A DNA stretch of 64,000 nt from Roseobacter sp. (GTDB lineage: Bacteria; Pseudomonadota; Alphaproteobacteria; Rhodobacterales; Rhodobacteraceae). Every line of letters starts with the position of its first letter. Within the stretch, counting starts at the first letter, position 1. This document shows, piece after piece, positions 42,804 through 51,907 of the stretch. A model generated the notes under the pieces. It was not told where the DNA came from and searched no databases. It saw only the letters and a list, made by a program, of their open reading frames with translations. Position numbers and translations under genes: made by a program. The DNA lies in contig JAGXHA010000106.1 of the NCBI GenBank assembly GCA_024636475.1, forward strand, positions 42,591-106,590, given 5' to 3'.

Positions 42804-43654
42804 TTTTTCTCGGCAAGTATGGCGGCCAGCCCGGCGCGGTAGGTCGGGTATTTCGGCGTCCATCCTAACGATTGCTTGATACGGTCGTTCCGAACCTTTT
42901 TGCTTTCGGCATAAAAGCTGCGTGCCATGGGCGTCATGTCAGCATCTTCAATTGCAATGGCGGGCGGGATTGGCACACCCAGCAGCTCAGCCGCATGGGC
43001 AATCACATCTTGAGGTGGGGCAGGATCATCATCGCACAGATTATAGATGGCACCCGGGTCAGGATGGTGGAGCGACAGATCCAACGCTTGTGCGATGTCT
43101 TCGACATGGATGCGCGAGAACACTTGCCCCTCTTTGATGATCCGCCGCGCAGTGCCTTCGCGCACCTTGGCAAAAGGGCCGCGACCAGGGCCATAAATGC
43201 CTGCCAGTCGAAAAATATGCAGCGGCAGATCGGGGATGTTTTGCCAGCGCGCCTCGGCCTGCACGCGCGCCTCTCCACGTTTGGTGGAAGGGGTCAGGCC
43301 CGTGTCCTCATCCACCCAATCACCGCCATGATCTCCATAAACGCCAGTGGTCGACAAATAGCCAAGCCAGCGCAGATGCGGCGCTGCACGCGCAACGTCA
43401 TCGGCCAGAAGGTTCAGCACAGGATCGCCATCTGGCCCCGGCCCGGCAGACACAAGGACATACGCAACCTGTTGCAGCATCGCGCCAAGATCAGCGCCGG
43501 GCCAGACAACGGGTTCGACGCCGGTCGCCGCGATCGCCGCTGCCTTTTCGGCACTGCGGGTTGTGCCAAGGATGCGCCAGCCCTGCGGCAACAGCCGTTC
43601 CGCCAGCGCCTTTGCGCTGTATCCATGGCCGATTGATAAAAGCGTCTTTTCCAT
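42800..43654 (-). CDS. NAD(P)-binding epimerase-like (YeeZ-type) protein
   Basis: This 284-residue extended short-chain dehydrogenase-like protein has an N-terminal LLSIGHGYSAKALAERL Rossmann motif, in which the usual GxxGxxG is degenerate, and STTGVYGDHGGDWVDE, the active-site region. It resembles E. coli YeeZ and related proteins of unknown substrate. It is coupled to exoD downstream and starts 4 bases behind the glycosyltransferase gene, suggesting a three-gene envelope or polysaccharide unit. Confidence 0.82.
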   Translation of the reverse strand: MEKTLLSIGHGYSAKALAERLLPQGWRILGTTRSAEKAAAIAATGVEPVVWPGADLGAMLQQVAYVLVSAGPGPDGDPVLNLLADDVARAAPHLRWLGYLSTTGVYGDHGGDWVDEDTGLTPSTKRGEARVQAEARWQNIPDLPLHIFRLAGIYGPGRGPFAKVREGTARRIIKEGQVFSRIHVEDIAQALDLSLHHPDPGAIYNLCDDDPAPPQDVIAHAAELLGVPIPPAIAIEDADMTPMARSFYAESKKVRNDRIKQSLGWTPKYPTYRAGLAAILAEKK

Positions 43655-43658
43655 ACGA

Positions 43659-44921
43659 CTAGCCTAGATCAAGTGGCAGCTTGATCCACTTATCTTCGGG
43701 CACCAGTTCATTCATCTGGGCGACATGTTCTGGCAGGCACTTGGTCAAAAAGTCATATGTCGCGACCACATGTTTGCGGGCGGCAGGGCCAAGATGGGCG
43801 TATTTTGCAGGGTCAGCCAAAACATCAATAACCTGATCAGCCAAAGCTTCAGGGTCAAAGAAATCAAACAGCAATCCAGTCTCGCCATGGGTGATCGTCT
43901 CGCGGACAGGTGCCACGTCCGAACCGACAATCGTTGCCTCCATCGACATTGCCTCAAGCAGGGACCACGACAAGACGAAAGGCATCGTCAGATACAGATG
44001 GCAGCGGCTGATCTGGACAACTTTTTGGTAATCATCATAAGGCAGACGGCCCAGAAAATGCACCCGGCTCCAATCCAGGTCTTTGCCTACCTCGGCCTCC
44101 ATCTCGGCACGCAAGCCGCCGGGATGTTTGCTTTTGCCGCCATAGGATGTGTCATTGCCACCAAGCACCAGTACCCGCGCATTCGGGCGCTCTTTGAGGA
44201 TCTTGGGCAGCGCGCGCATAAAGACATGAAAACCACGGGTCCGCTCCAGGTTGCGCGCAAGGTAGGTGACGATTTCGTCGTCACGCGTCAGATCGGAATT
44301 CAGCCGCCCAAGTTTCAGCTTTACCTTGGGGTTGGGTTTCAGCTGGTCTGTACGGATGCCATCATGACAGACATAAATCTTGTCATGGAAGCTTTCAGGA
44401 AAGCGGTCGCGCTGCCAATAGGTGGGGCTAAGGCCCACATCGACAGATTCGATATTGGCCAAGGGCACGGCATTGCGCGCCCGCAACAAAAAGGGCGTGT
44501 CTTCTGTTACTGGCTCCTCTGGGTCGAAGCCTACAGGGCCGCCGCTGTCACTATAGAAATATTCAAAAAAGCCTATAATCGGCACATCTGGCCAGACGTC
44601 TTTAAAGAACGTCAACTCGCCCCAGCCGACATGGCCAATCACCAGATCGGGCTTGAATCCTTCGGTCTTTTCGATGGTGCGGGCAGCGCGGGCGGCACCC
44701 AGACCATTACCAGCGGATTCCTCCCAATTTCTTGACAGGCCGTAAGCGTCTTTCGCGGGCTTGTGATGCGTCTTGTAAACACGCGTTTCGACACCTTTGA
44801 AATTTGGGGGGGACTGACGCTGTGTCAGAAAATAGATCTCATGTTCGCCCTGATCTGCCAGCCACTGCACCAGTTCGCGGTACTGGCCCGGCATATTCTG
44901 ATGAACAAACATGATTTTCAT
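43659..44921 (-). CDS. GT4-type glycosyltransferase
   Basis: This 420-residue protein has two Rossmann-like halves of the GT-B fold: an N-terminal MKIMFVHQNMPGQYREL start and a C-terminal Glycos_transf_1 domain with FLGRLPYDDYQKVVQIS and the donor-site ExE-like WSLLEAMSMEATIVGSD. It transfers a sugar from an unknown nucleotide donor. With the epimerase-like and ExoD genes behind it, a role in surface polysaccharide is likely (inference). Confidence 0.87.
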   Translation of the reverse strand: MKIMFVHQNMPGQYRELVQWLADQGEHEIYFLTQRQSPPNFKGVETRVYKTHHKPAKDAYGLSRNWEESAGNGLGAARAARTIEKTEGFKPDLVIGHVGWGELTFFKDVWPDVPIIGFFEYFYSDSGGPVGFDPEEPVTEDTPFLLRARNAVPLANIESVDVGLSPTYWQRDRFPESFHDKIYVCHDGIRTDQLKPNPKVKLKLGRLNSDLTRDDEIVTYLARNLERTRGFHVFMRALPKILKERPNARVLVLGGNDTSYGGKSKHPGGLRAEMEAEVGKDLDWSRVHFLGRLPYDDYQKVVQISRCHLYLTMPFVLSWSLLEAMSMEATIVGSDVAPVRETITHGETGLLFDFFDPEALADQVIDVLADPAKYAHLGPAARKHVVATYDFLTKCLPEHVAQMNELVPEDKWIKLPLDLG

Positions 44922-44991
44922 AAGGATTGCCTGCTGTTGACTGCTTTGCCTTCAGATAGCGCAAGCAGGGCGCGGTTGGCAAATGCTACGG

Positions 44992-45771
44992 CTACTTCCC
45001 CTTCCACACCGGATCGCGTTTCTCGGCAAAGGCGCGCGCACCTTCCATCTGATCCTCAGAGGCGTAAAGCGTATCGACGGATGCCAACTGACGCCCAGTG
45101 ATACGGTTTAAGGCATCCTGAAACTTGGAATCCTCGGCATCTCGCACAATCTCCTTGATCGCGGCATAAACCAGCGGCGGGCCAGAGGCCAAAAGCCGGG
45201 CCAACTCCCAAGCGCGGTCCAGCAACTGATCCGCGGGGATGATTTCATTTACCAACCCCCAACCTTTCGCCTCGGCCGCATCAAACCAACGCCCGGTCAG
45301 CAACAGCTCCATCGCGATGTGATAGGGGATTCGCTTGGGCAGTTTCACGCTTGCCGCGTCTGCAACGGTACCGGACCGAATTTCCGGCAAGGCAAACGTG
45401 GCGTGATCCGCGGCCAGGATCATATCCGCACTGAGCGCCAGTTCCAGCCCGCCCCCGCAGGCAATCCCGTTAACAGCTGCAATCACCGGTTTATTCATGC
45501 CGCGCAATTCCTGCAAACCACCAAAGCCACCAACGCCGTAATCCCCATCGACCGCATCGCCATCTGCCGCCGCTTTCAGATCCCATCCCGGACAGAAAAA
45601 TTTTGTGCCCGCGCCGGTAATGATGGCCACGCGCAGATCATCATTGTCACGAAAATCGCGAAACACCTCGCCCATCAGTCGCGAGGTCTGCAAGTCAATC
45701 GCATTGGCTTTCGGGCGGTCCAATGTCACCAGCAGAATGCTTCCATCGGTTTCGGTTCTCACAACACTCAT
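44992..45771 (-). CDS. Enoyl-CoA hydratase family (carnitinyl-CoA dehydratase-like)
   Basis: This 259-residue crotonase-fold protein retains both acid-base glutamates, in GGGLELALSAD and FALPEIRSGT, and the oxyanion region FCPGWDLKA. It is closest to the carnitinyl-CoA dehydratase/short enoyl-CoA hydratase group. The gene lies 11 bases behind the ADP-forming acyl-CoA ligase and is the last of a CoA-thioester cluster, so it should act on the acyl-CoA made by that ligase. Confidence 0.87.
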   Translation of the reverse strand: MSVVRTETDGSILLVTLDRPKANAIDLQTSRLMGEVFRDFRDNDDLRVAIITGAGTKFFCPGWDLKAAADGDAVDGDYGVGGFGGLQELRGMNKPVIAAVNGIACGGGLELALSADMILAADHATFALPEIRSGTVADAASVKLPKRIPYHIAMELLLTGRWFDAAEAKGWGLVNEIIPADQLLDRAWELARLLASGPPLVYAAIKEIVRDAEDSKFQDALNRITGRQLASVDTLYASEDQMEGARAFAEKRDPVWKGK

Positions 45772-45782
45772 GACGTTTTCCT

Positions 45783-47798
45783 TTATGTTCGGCGGATCAG
45801 GGCATCTACAGCAATGGCGCTATCGGTCCTGCAAATCAACGGATTGATCTCAACCTCGCTGATCGCGTCGAGGTGAGCAATCACATAGGCCTGAACCGCC
45901 ATCACGGCATCTATGATTGCACTTAGGTCGGCACCGGGTTTGCCGCGATACCCGTTCAACAGGGGGGCGATACGCAAGCGTTGCAAAGCCTCTGCAATCT
46001 GCGGCCCTGTGACGGGCAGCAAAAGCGACACGGTATCTTGCCACAGTTCCGTCAACACACCACCAGCCCCCAAGGTTAACAAGAACCCGTGCGCAGGGTC
46101 GCGGATTACACCGACCAACAGCTCAGCGACCGGGTTTGCGATCATCTCTTCGACCAGAAAGCTATCGGCCTGCATCGCCTGTGCAGCGGCTTCAACCACA
46201 TCTGCGTGCAAGCCAAGCATCACGGCACCCATCTCGGATTTATGCGCCAGCCCTTGCCCTTTTAGCACAACAAGGCTGGCAAACGCGCCAGCGATGGCAG
46301 CCGCCTCAACGGGGCTGATGGCAGCGCGGCCCTTTGGTATCCTTAGACCAAATACCGCAAGTTCTTGTTTAGCGGCTCCCTCAGACACCAGCCTGACGTC
46401 GCGATCGTGACCCGCCTGCACCGGAGCCACGGGATCAGGCCTTCGGTCAAATGCCGCGGCCTCGGCTGCGGCAATCGCTTCGGTCAACCCACAAACCGGC
46501 GTGACGCCACCGGCAAGTAGTCTTTCGATGACATCCACAGGCATCAACTCGGGCAGCGTCGCGACAACGGCCACAGGTCTACCCGATATTGCCCGCACAT
46601 TCAGCGCCGCCTGCGTGGCACATTCCCAGTCACTGGCATCGGTATGAGGATAGTCCACAATCAACAGCGTCAACCCGATATGGGGTGCTGCCATCGGCAC
46701 CCAGGCCGCCGTCATCTTGTCGACATCGCGCCAAACATAGGTGTTGTAATCAAGCGGATTGGACAGCGAGACCATCGGGCCAAGCGCCGCGCGCAATGCA
46801 CTGCGTTGCACGTCGTTCAGCGCCGGAAAGGTCACTGCCCGGCCATGCGCCGTATCCGCCGCCAGACTGGCCTCTCCGCCAGAACAACTGACCGAAGACA
46901 GCGCATGCGTTTCAAGCCGCCCGTTCACGTGCAACAGCTTCAGCGTCTCAAGAAAACTGGACAGGTCCCGCAGCCTTGCAATGCCCAGCCTGCGCAAAAG
47001 CGCATCGGCCCCTGCATCACGGCCCGCAAGCGAGGCTGTGTGAGACACGGTTGCCTGCTGCGCCTGATCGGACAGTCCGACTTTGAGGGCAATCAGCGGG
47101 ACATCTTGGGCAGCAGCCTTCAAGGCGAGCCTGTGCCATGACCGCGTATCCGAAAACCCCTCGATATGCAGACCAATTGCAGTGACCCTTGGGTCATCAA
47201 GCAAAGCCAGCGCAATCTCGGCTTGCGTGGTCTGCGCCATATTTCCGCAGGTCACCATGTAGCCGATGGGAAGTCCGCGCTTCTGCATGGTCAGATTGAT
47301 CGCAATGTTGGAGGATTGGGTGAGGATCGCAACACCCTTTTGAACCCGCTTGCAGCCATGCTGATCAGGCCACAAAAGTGCGCCGTCCAACGCATTGATA
47401 AACCCATAGCAATTGGGCCCTAATATGGGCATGTCGCCCGCAGCCTCGACCAATTGCGCCTGCAGCCCTTTTGCCGAATCGTCTTCGGCACCAGCCTCCG
47501 AAAATCCGGAGGCAAAACAAACTGCACCCCCTGCGCCCATGGCAGAAAGCTCTGCAACAACGCCGATGCTGGCATGCCGATTCACGCCGATGAAAACAGC
47601 GTCCGGCACATCGGGCAAAGCGCTAAGCGTTGGAACTGCCCTGATCCCTTCAACGGTGCCCCCTTTAGGATGGACAACGTGAATAGCACCCGAAAATCCC
47701 ATTCTTTGGGATTGCTTGATGATCTGTGCCCCCCATGCTCCGCCGCCAATCAAAGCAATGGATTTTGGCCGCAAAAGCCGAGTGATGTCGCGTGTCAT
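45783..47798 (-). CDS. ADP-forming acyl-CoA ligase (acetate-CoA ligase family)
   Basis: This 671-residue fusion has a CoA-binding domain (1-130, RPKSIALIGGGAWG), a succinyl-CoA-ligase-like domain with the phospho-histidine in VSHTASLAG (about residue 255), and a C-terminal ATP-grasp domain (about 460-671, VVLKGQGLAHKSEMGAV, EINPLI). The family makes acyl-CoA from carboxylates with ATP or the reverse. Members include acetyl-CoA synthetases, carnitine-related ligases and the DMSP lyase DddX. The actual substrate cannot be read off. It is followed by the hydratase gene. Confidence 0.88.
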   Translation of the reverse strand: MTRDITRLLRPKSIALIGGGAWGAQIIKQSQRMGFSGAIHVVHPKGGTVEGIRAVPTLSALPDVPDAVFIGVNRHASIGVVAELSAMGAGGAVCFASGFSEAGAEDDSAKGLQAQLVEAAGDMPILGPNCYGFINALDGALLWPDQHGCKRVQKGVAILTQSSNIAINLTMQKRGLPIGYMVTCGNMAQTTQAEIALALLDDPRVTAIGLHIEGFSDTRSWHRLALKAAAQDVPLIALKVGLSDQAQQATVSHTASLAGRDAGADALLRRLGIARLRDLSSFLETLKLLHVNGRLETHALSSVSCSGGEASLAADTAHGRAVTFPALNDVQRSALRAALGPMVSLSNPLDYNTYVWRDVDKMTAAWVPMAAPHIGLTLLIVDYPHTDASDWECATQAALNVRAISGRPVAVVATLPELMPVDVIERLLAGGVTPVCGLTEAIAAAEAAAFDRRPDPVAPVQAGHDRDVRLVSEGAAKQELAVFGLRIPKGRAAISPVEAAAIAGAFASLVVLKGQGLAHKSEMGAVMLGLHADVVEAAAQAMQADSFLVEEMIANPVAELLVGVIRDPAHGFLLTLGAGGVLTELWQDTVSLLLPVTGPQIAEALQRLRIAPLLNGYRGKPGADLSAIIDAVMAVQAYVIAHLDAISEVEINPLICRTDSAIAVDALIRRT

Positions 47799-47838
47799 GC
47801 TAAACGGCGCACCAAAAGAACTTTAATGCCTTCGGCGA

Positions 47839-47859
47839 GGATATTTGGAAGCCAGAGAA
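47839..47859 (+). repeat. Dispersed element core, copy 4 (plus orientation, no hairpin)
   Basis: GGATATTT followed by AGCCAGAGAA occurs here in the opposite orientation to the other three copies, 40 bases upstream of the acyl-CoA ligase start and without an adjacent strong GGGGG hairpin. Together with the copy at 47986 it makes a tail-to-tail pair. Confidence 0.6.
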
Positions 47860-47985
47860 CCTGGGTCCGCCCCCCGTTGCTTTGCGCAAACAGGGGGCTT
47901 CTCCGGCTACGGCCATCGGCGTCCCCGCCTGTTCCGCCTGAATAGGCTACACACCTCACCCTGAACATATCCTTAAGCCTTCCGC

Positions 47986-48050
47986 ATTCTCTGGCTTGAA
48001 AATATCCCGGGGGGTGGTGCGCAAGCACCGGGGGGCTGGCCCCCCTCTTC
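47986..48050 (-). repeat. Dispersed 3'-end element, copy 2 (behind the acyl-CoA dehydrogenase gene)
   Basis: On the minus strand, just behind the dehydrogenase stop, lie GGGGGGCCAGCCCCCC and a second hairpin GGTGC-TTGC-GCACC, then CCCCCCGGGATATTTT and AAGCCAGAGAA. It has the same order as copies 1 and 3 but with an extra stem-loop inserted. Confidence 0.75.
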
Positions 48051-48076
48051 GGCCGACGCCAAGCGGCGGCGGAACA

Positions 48077-49240
48077 TCATGCGCCCAGCGCCCGCAGCAA
48101 GTCGCGGCTGATGATGTGGCGCTGAATTTCGCTTGTGCCATCCCAAATGCGCTCGACCCGCGCATCGCGCCAGAACCGCTCGATCGGGTAGTCATCCATC
48201 AAGCCCATCCCGCCATGAAGTTGGAGTGTTGCATCCGTTACACGCGCCAACATTTCTGACGCATAAAGTTTGGCGCTCGCGATCTCGCGGTTGGCGGGGA
48301 GCCCCTTGTCCAAACGGTCCGCTGCGGCCAGTGTCAACAAATCTGCTGCATCAATTTCGGTTATCATGTCGGCCAGCTGGAAACTGACGCCCTGAAACTT
48401 GCCAATTTTTTGGCCGAATTGTTCACGCGACGCAGCATAATCCAAAGCATAGTCAAACACCCGGCGTGCGCGCCCCACAGACATGGCCGCAACCGTGATG
48501 CGGGTGGCATAAAGCCAGGTGTTCATCACCTCAAAGCCGCCATCCACCTCGCCCAGCACCTGCGCGTCAGGCAAACGGCAGTCGTCAAAATCAAGGATCA
48601 TGTTCTTGTAGCCACGGTGGCTGACCGATTTATAGCCATCTCGGATGGTGAAACCCGGCGTCCCGCGGTCGACCAGAAATGCCGTGATCCGCTTCTTGGG
48701 TCCCTTTGGTGTCTCGTCCTCTCCAGTGGCGATGAAAACGATAATGAAATCAGCGTGATCCGCCCCTGAAATAAAGTGTTTGGTCCCGTTCACCACCCAA
48801 TCGCCGCCATCACGCTTTGCCACACATTTCATGCCGCGCACATCAGATCCGGCACCGGGTTCGGTCATTGCCAGCGCGTCCATGCGGTCGCCGCGCACCG
48901 CTGGCATGAGATAGCGGTCGATTTGCTCGCCCTCACATGCCATGAGGATGTTCTGGGGGCGCCCGAAGAAATGGTTCAACGCCATGGAACCTCGGCCCAA
49001 CTCGCGTTCGACCAATGCAAACTCCAAGTGGTTCAGTCCGGCACATCCGACACTTTCCGGAAAATTGCATGCGTAGAATCCCAACTTGATCGTCTTGCGT
49101 TTGATGTCGTCTGCAATTTCCTTGGGAACCTCTCCGGTCTGTTCAACCAAAGCCTCGTGAGGGAATATTTCCTTCTCGACAAAGCTTCGCACCGTGTCGG
49201 CGATCATCTGGTTTTCATCGCTCAACCCATAGTTCATCAA
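48077..49240 (-). CDS. Acyl-CoA dehydrogenase family protein
   Basis: This 387-residue flavoenzyme has the three ACAD domains: N-terminal helices, the middle FAD region with MTEPGAGSDVRGM and NGTKHFISG, and the C-terminal helical domain with QLHGGMGLMDDYPIERFWRD. At the position of the short- and medium-chain catalytic base (family Y-E-G-T) it has W-D-G-T, so Asp replaces Glu. It should oxidise an acyl-CoA in the cluster formed with the ligase and hydratase genes. The ATG at 49240 is 21 bases behind the aldolase gene. Confidence 0.9.
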   Translation of the reverse strand: MMNYGLSDENQMIADTVRSFVEKEIFPHEALVEQTGEVPKEIADDIKRKTIKLGFYACNFPESVGCAGLNHLEFALVERELGRGSMALNHFFGRPQNILMACEGEQIDRYLMPAVRGDRMDALAMTEPGAGSDVRGMKCVAKRDGGDWVVNGTKHFISGADHADFIIVFIATGEDETPKGPKKRITAFLVDRGTPGFTIRDGYKSVSHRGYKNMILDFDDCRLPDAQVLGEVDGGFEVMNTWLYATRITVAAMSVGRARRVFDYALDYAASREQFGQKIGKFQGVSFQLADMITEIDAADLLTLAAADRLDKGLPANREIASAKLYASEMLARVTDATLQLHGGMGLMDDYPIERFWRDARVERIWDGTSEIQRHIISRDLLRALGA

Positions 49241-49261
49241 CGCGCCTCCCGTTCGAAAGGG

Positions 49262-50017
49262 TCAGTGCGCATAAGTCGACCCTTCTTCATCCAGGATCGC
49301 CCTCAACTCTGCCAGATGACGCGCGTTTTGTTCGGGATAGCTTTCAAGGTCCTGCGCCGTCTTCTCAGCGATATCATCGGAAATACGGCGCACCGGCATG
49401 CCGGTTTGCAAAGCGCGGATGTAGGTCTCCGCGGCGCGCTCGAAATAGAACAGACGGTTGAACGTATCCGCCACGGTGTCTCCGATCACCAGCACCCCGT
49501 GGCTGCCCATGACCATCACCTTTTGCTTTGGGTCCGTCAGCAAAGCGGCGCAGCGTGCGCCCTCATCTTCAAACGCCAGACCGCCGTAGTCTTCGTCAAT
49601 CACCACACGGTTGAAGAAGGTACAACAATTCTGGTCGATCGGCGGCAAACGGCTGTCCTGCAGGGACGCCAGCACCGTCGCGTGGATCGAGTGCACATGC
49701 ATCACACACCGCGCATGGGCGCAGGCGCGGTGGACGCCACCATGCAATCCCCACGCCGTTGGGTCGGGCGCATCAGGGCCGCTTAGCGTATCGGGGTTAT
49801 TCGCGTCTACCTCGATCAGGTCGCTGGCTTTGATCCGGCTAAAATGCATCTGGTTTGGGTTCATCAGAAACTTCGTTCCAGCCTCGTTCACCGCAAGGCT
49901 GAAGTGATTTGCGACCCCTTCGTGCATGTTCAGCCGCGCAGTCCAGCGAAAGGCTGCGGCCAAGTCGACCCGTTCGGGCCAATGATCCATATTTTGGCGG
50001 ATTTGCGTCACGGTCAT
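49262..50017 (-). CDS. Class II aldolase/adducin-family protein
   Basis: This 251-residue protein matches the class II aldolase/adducin fold; the metal-binding His-x-His pair is in MHVHSIHAT and a later MGSHGVLVIG segment supplies the third His. Such enzymes cleave or decarboxylate sugar-like phosphates or hydroxy acids. The ATG at 50015-50017 follows GAGGGAGA; an in-frame start 17 codons earlier is weaker. It is the first gene of the minus-strand CoA cluster and is divergent from adenine deaminase. Confidence 0.86.
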   Translation of the reverse strand: MTVTQIRQNMDHWPERVDLAAAFRWTARLNMHEGVANHFSLAVNEAGTKFLMNPNQMHFSRIKASDLIEVDANNPDTLSGPDAPDPTAWGLHGGVHRACAHARCVMHVHSIHATVLASLQDSRLPPIDQNCCTFFNRVVIDEDYGGLAFEDEGARCAALLTDPKQKVMVMGSHGVLVIGDTVADTFNRLFYFERAAETYIRALQTGMPVRRISDDIAEKTAQDLESYPEQNARHLAELRAILDEEGSTYAH

Positions 50018-50104
50018 CTGAATCTCCCTCATTTGAGCAAGGGAACTTATTTCCTTGCGTCGCATCACCTTGAACCCGAGGCAATCTTCGTGTCAACGTC
50101 AGTC

Positions 50105-51907
50105 ATGACAGATAAAACTTTCCCTTCATGGCCCGATGTAGCTGATCAATTGGTGGCAGTTGCCGCGGGTCGAGCCGCCGCCGATACGATCATCACCGGT
50201 GGCATTTGGGTCAACGTCCACACCCGCGAGGTGCTCCCGGATCACGACATCGCCATTGTCGCAGGGCGCATCGCCTTTGTCGGGCCGGATGCCAGCCATT
50301 GCAAAGGTGACGATACCCAAGTGATCGAGGCGAAAGGCCGCTACATGATCCCCGGGTTGTGCGACGGGCATATGCACATTGAAAGCGGGATGTTGACGCC
50401 TGCCGAATTTGCCCGCGCCGTGATCCCTCATGGCACCACGTCGATGTTCACCGACCCGCATGAGATCGCGAATGTTCTGGGCCTTGAAGGCGTGCGGATG
50501 ATGCATGACGAGGCGCTGTTGCAGCCAATCAATATCTTCACCCAGATGCCGTCTTGCGCACCCTCTGCCCCCGGGATGGAGACGACAGGTTTCGAGATCA
50601 CGGCTGAGGATGTCGCAGAGGCGATGGCGTGGCCCGGCATCGTCGGGCTGGGCGAAATGATGAACTTTCCCGGTGTGACAGCAGGTGATCCCAAGATGCT
50701 GGCCGAGATTGCCGCGACCCAACGGGCGGGCAAGACCGTTGGCGGGCACTATGCCTCGCCCAATCTGGGGCCTGCCTTTGCGGCCTATGTCGCGGGCGGA
50801 CCTGCAGATGATCACGAAGGCACCTGCGAGGCTGACGCGATTGCGCGGATGCGCCAGGGGATGCGATCGATGATCCGTTTGGGCTCGGCTTGGTATGATG
50901 TTGAAACGCAGATCACAGCGATCACCGAAAAAGGGCTGGATTCGCGCAATATGATCCTGTGCACCGATGATTGCCATTCGGGCACCTTGGTCAACGATGG
51001 CCACATGAACCGCGTTGTGCGCCATGCGATTGCGTGCGGCTGCGACCCGCTGGTTGCGCTGCAAATGGCGACGATCAACACCGCCACCCATTTCGGTTTG
51101 GAGCGCGATATCGGGTCGCTTACACCGGGGCGGCGCGCGGATGTGATCCTGACCTCTGACCTCAGAACATTGCCGATCGAGACTGTAATCGCGCGCGGTA
51201 AGATCGTGGCGCAGGCAGGCGAATGTGTGGTGGACTGCCCGCATTACGATTGGCCCGAAAAGGCCCGCCAGACGGTGCACATGGGCAAAACCCTTGCCGC
51301 CGAAGATTTTCAGATCGAAGCGCCTAAAGGGGCCAATGCTGTCACCGCGAATGTGATCGGCGTGGTCGAAAATCAGGCCCCCACCCGCGCGCTGAAGTTT
51401 GAATTGCCCGTGACCGACGGCCATGTCCAATCTACCGGAGAGATCTGCCAGATCGCCCTTGTTGAACGCCACCGCGCGACGGGAAAGGTGGTCAACGCTT
51501 TCGTCTCTGGCTTCGGTTACAAGGGGCCGATGGCCATGGCTTCGACGGTGGCACATGACAGCCACCATATGATCGTTGTGGGCACTGATGCCGACAACAT
51601 GGCGCTGGCCGCAAACCGGCTGGGAGAAGTTGGCGGCGGCATCGTCATCTTCAAGGATGGCGTGGAACTTGCGCTGGTCGAGCTGCCTATTGCAGGCCTG
51701 ATGTCCGACAGCCCAGCGTCGGAGGTTGCCGCCAAGACGGAAAGCATGATGCAAGCGATGCGTGACTGCGGCTGCACGCTGAACAACGCCTATATGCAAC
51801 ATTCGCTGCTGGCGCTTGTCGTGATCCCCGAGCTGCGCATCTCGGACCTTGGTCTTGTAGATGTCCGAAGCTTTGAATTTATCCCTTTATTAGAGCCCCT
51901 TTCATGA
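50105..51907 (+). CDS. ade: Adenine deaminase
   Basis: This 600-residue metal-dependent amidohydrolase converts adenine to hypoxanthine. Metal ligands are seen in LCDGHMHIESGM; the Glu/His centre and the CTDDCHSGTLVNDGHM segment are typical of Ade, as is the C-terminal half with GFGYKGPMAM and NNAYMQHSLLAL. Length fits the 580-600 of the family. The start is taken at the ATG at 50105; a GTG at 50090 has a better-placed GAGG and may be the true start. The stop overlaps the amn start. Confidence 0.94.
   Translation: MTDKTFPSWPDVADQLVAVAAGRAAADTIITGGIWVNVHTREVLPDHDIAIVAGRIAFVGPDASHCKGDDTQVIEAKGRYMIPGLCDGHMHIESGMLTPAEFARAVIPHGTTSMFTDPHEIANVLGLEGVRMMHDEALLQPINIFTQMPSCAPSAPGMETTGFEITAEDVAEAMAWPGIVGLGEMMNFPGVTAGDPKMLAEIAATQRAGKTVGGHYASPNLGPAFAAYVAGGPADDHEGTCEADAIARMRQGMRSMIRLGSAWYDVETQITAITEKGLDSRNMILCTDDCHSGTLVNDGHMNRVVRHAIACGCDPLVALQMATINTATHFGLERDIGSLTPGRRADVILTSDLRTLPIETVIARGKIVAQAGECVVDCPHYDWPEKARQTVHMGKTLAAEDFQIEAPKGANAVTANVIGVVENQAPTRALKFELPVTDGHVQSTGEICQIALVERHRATGKVVNAFVSGFGYKGPMAMASTVAHDSHHMIVVGTDADNMALAANRLGEVGGGIVIFKDGVELALVELPIAGLMSDSPASEVAAKTESMMQAMRDCGCTLNNAYMQHSLLALVVIPELRISDLGLVDVRSFEFIPLLEPLS

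Noticed and set aside
43725..44735. 336-codon plus-strand frame antisense to the glycosyltransferase
   Set aside because: Shadow of a gene with a recognisable GT4 domain.
50126..51802. 558-codon minus-strand open frame antisense to ade
   Set aside because: The plus strand encodes an adenine deaminase with all family motifs; the antisense frame is Arg/His-rich and resembles no protein, as expected from high-GC codon usage.
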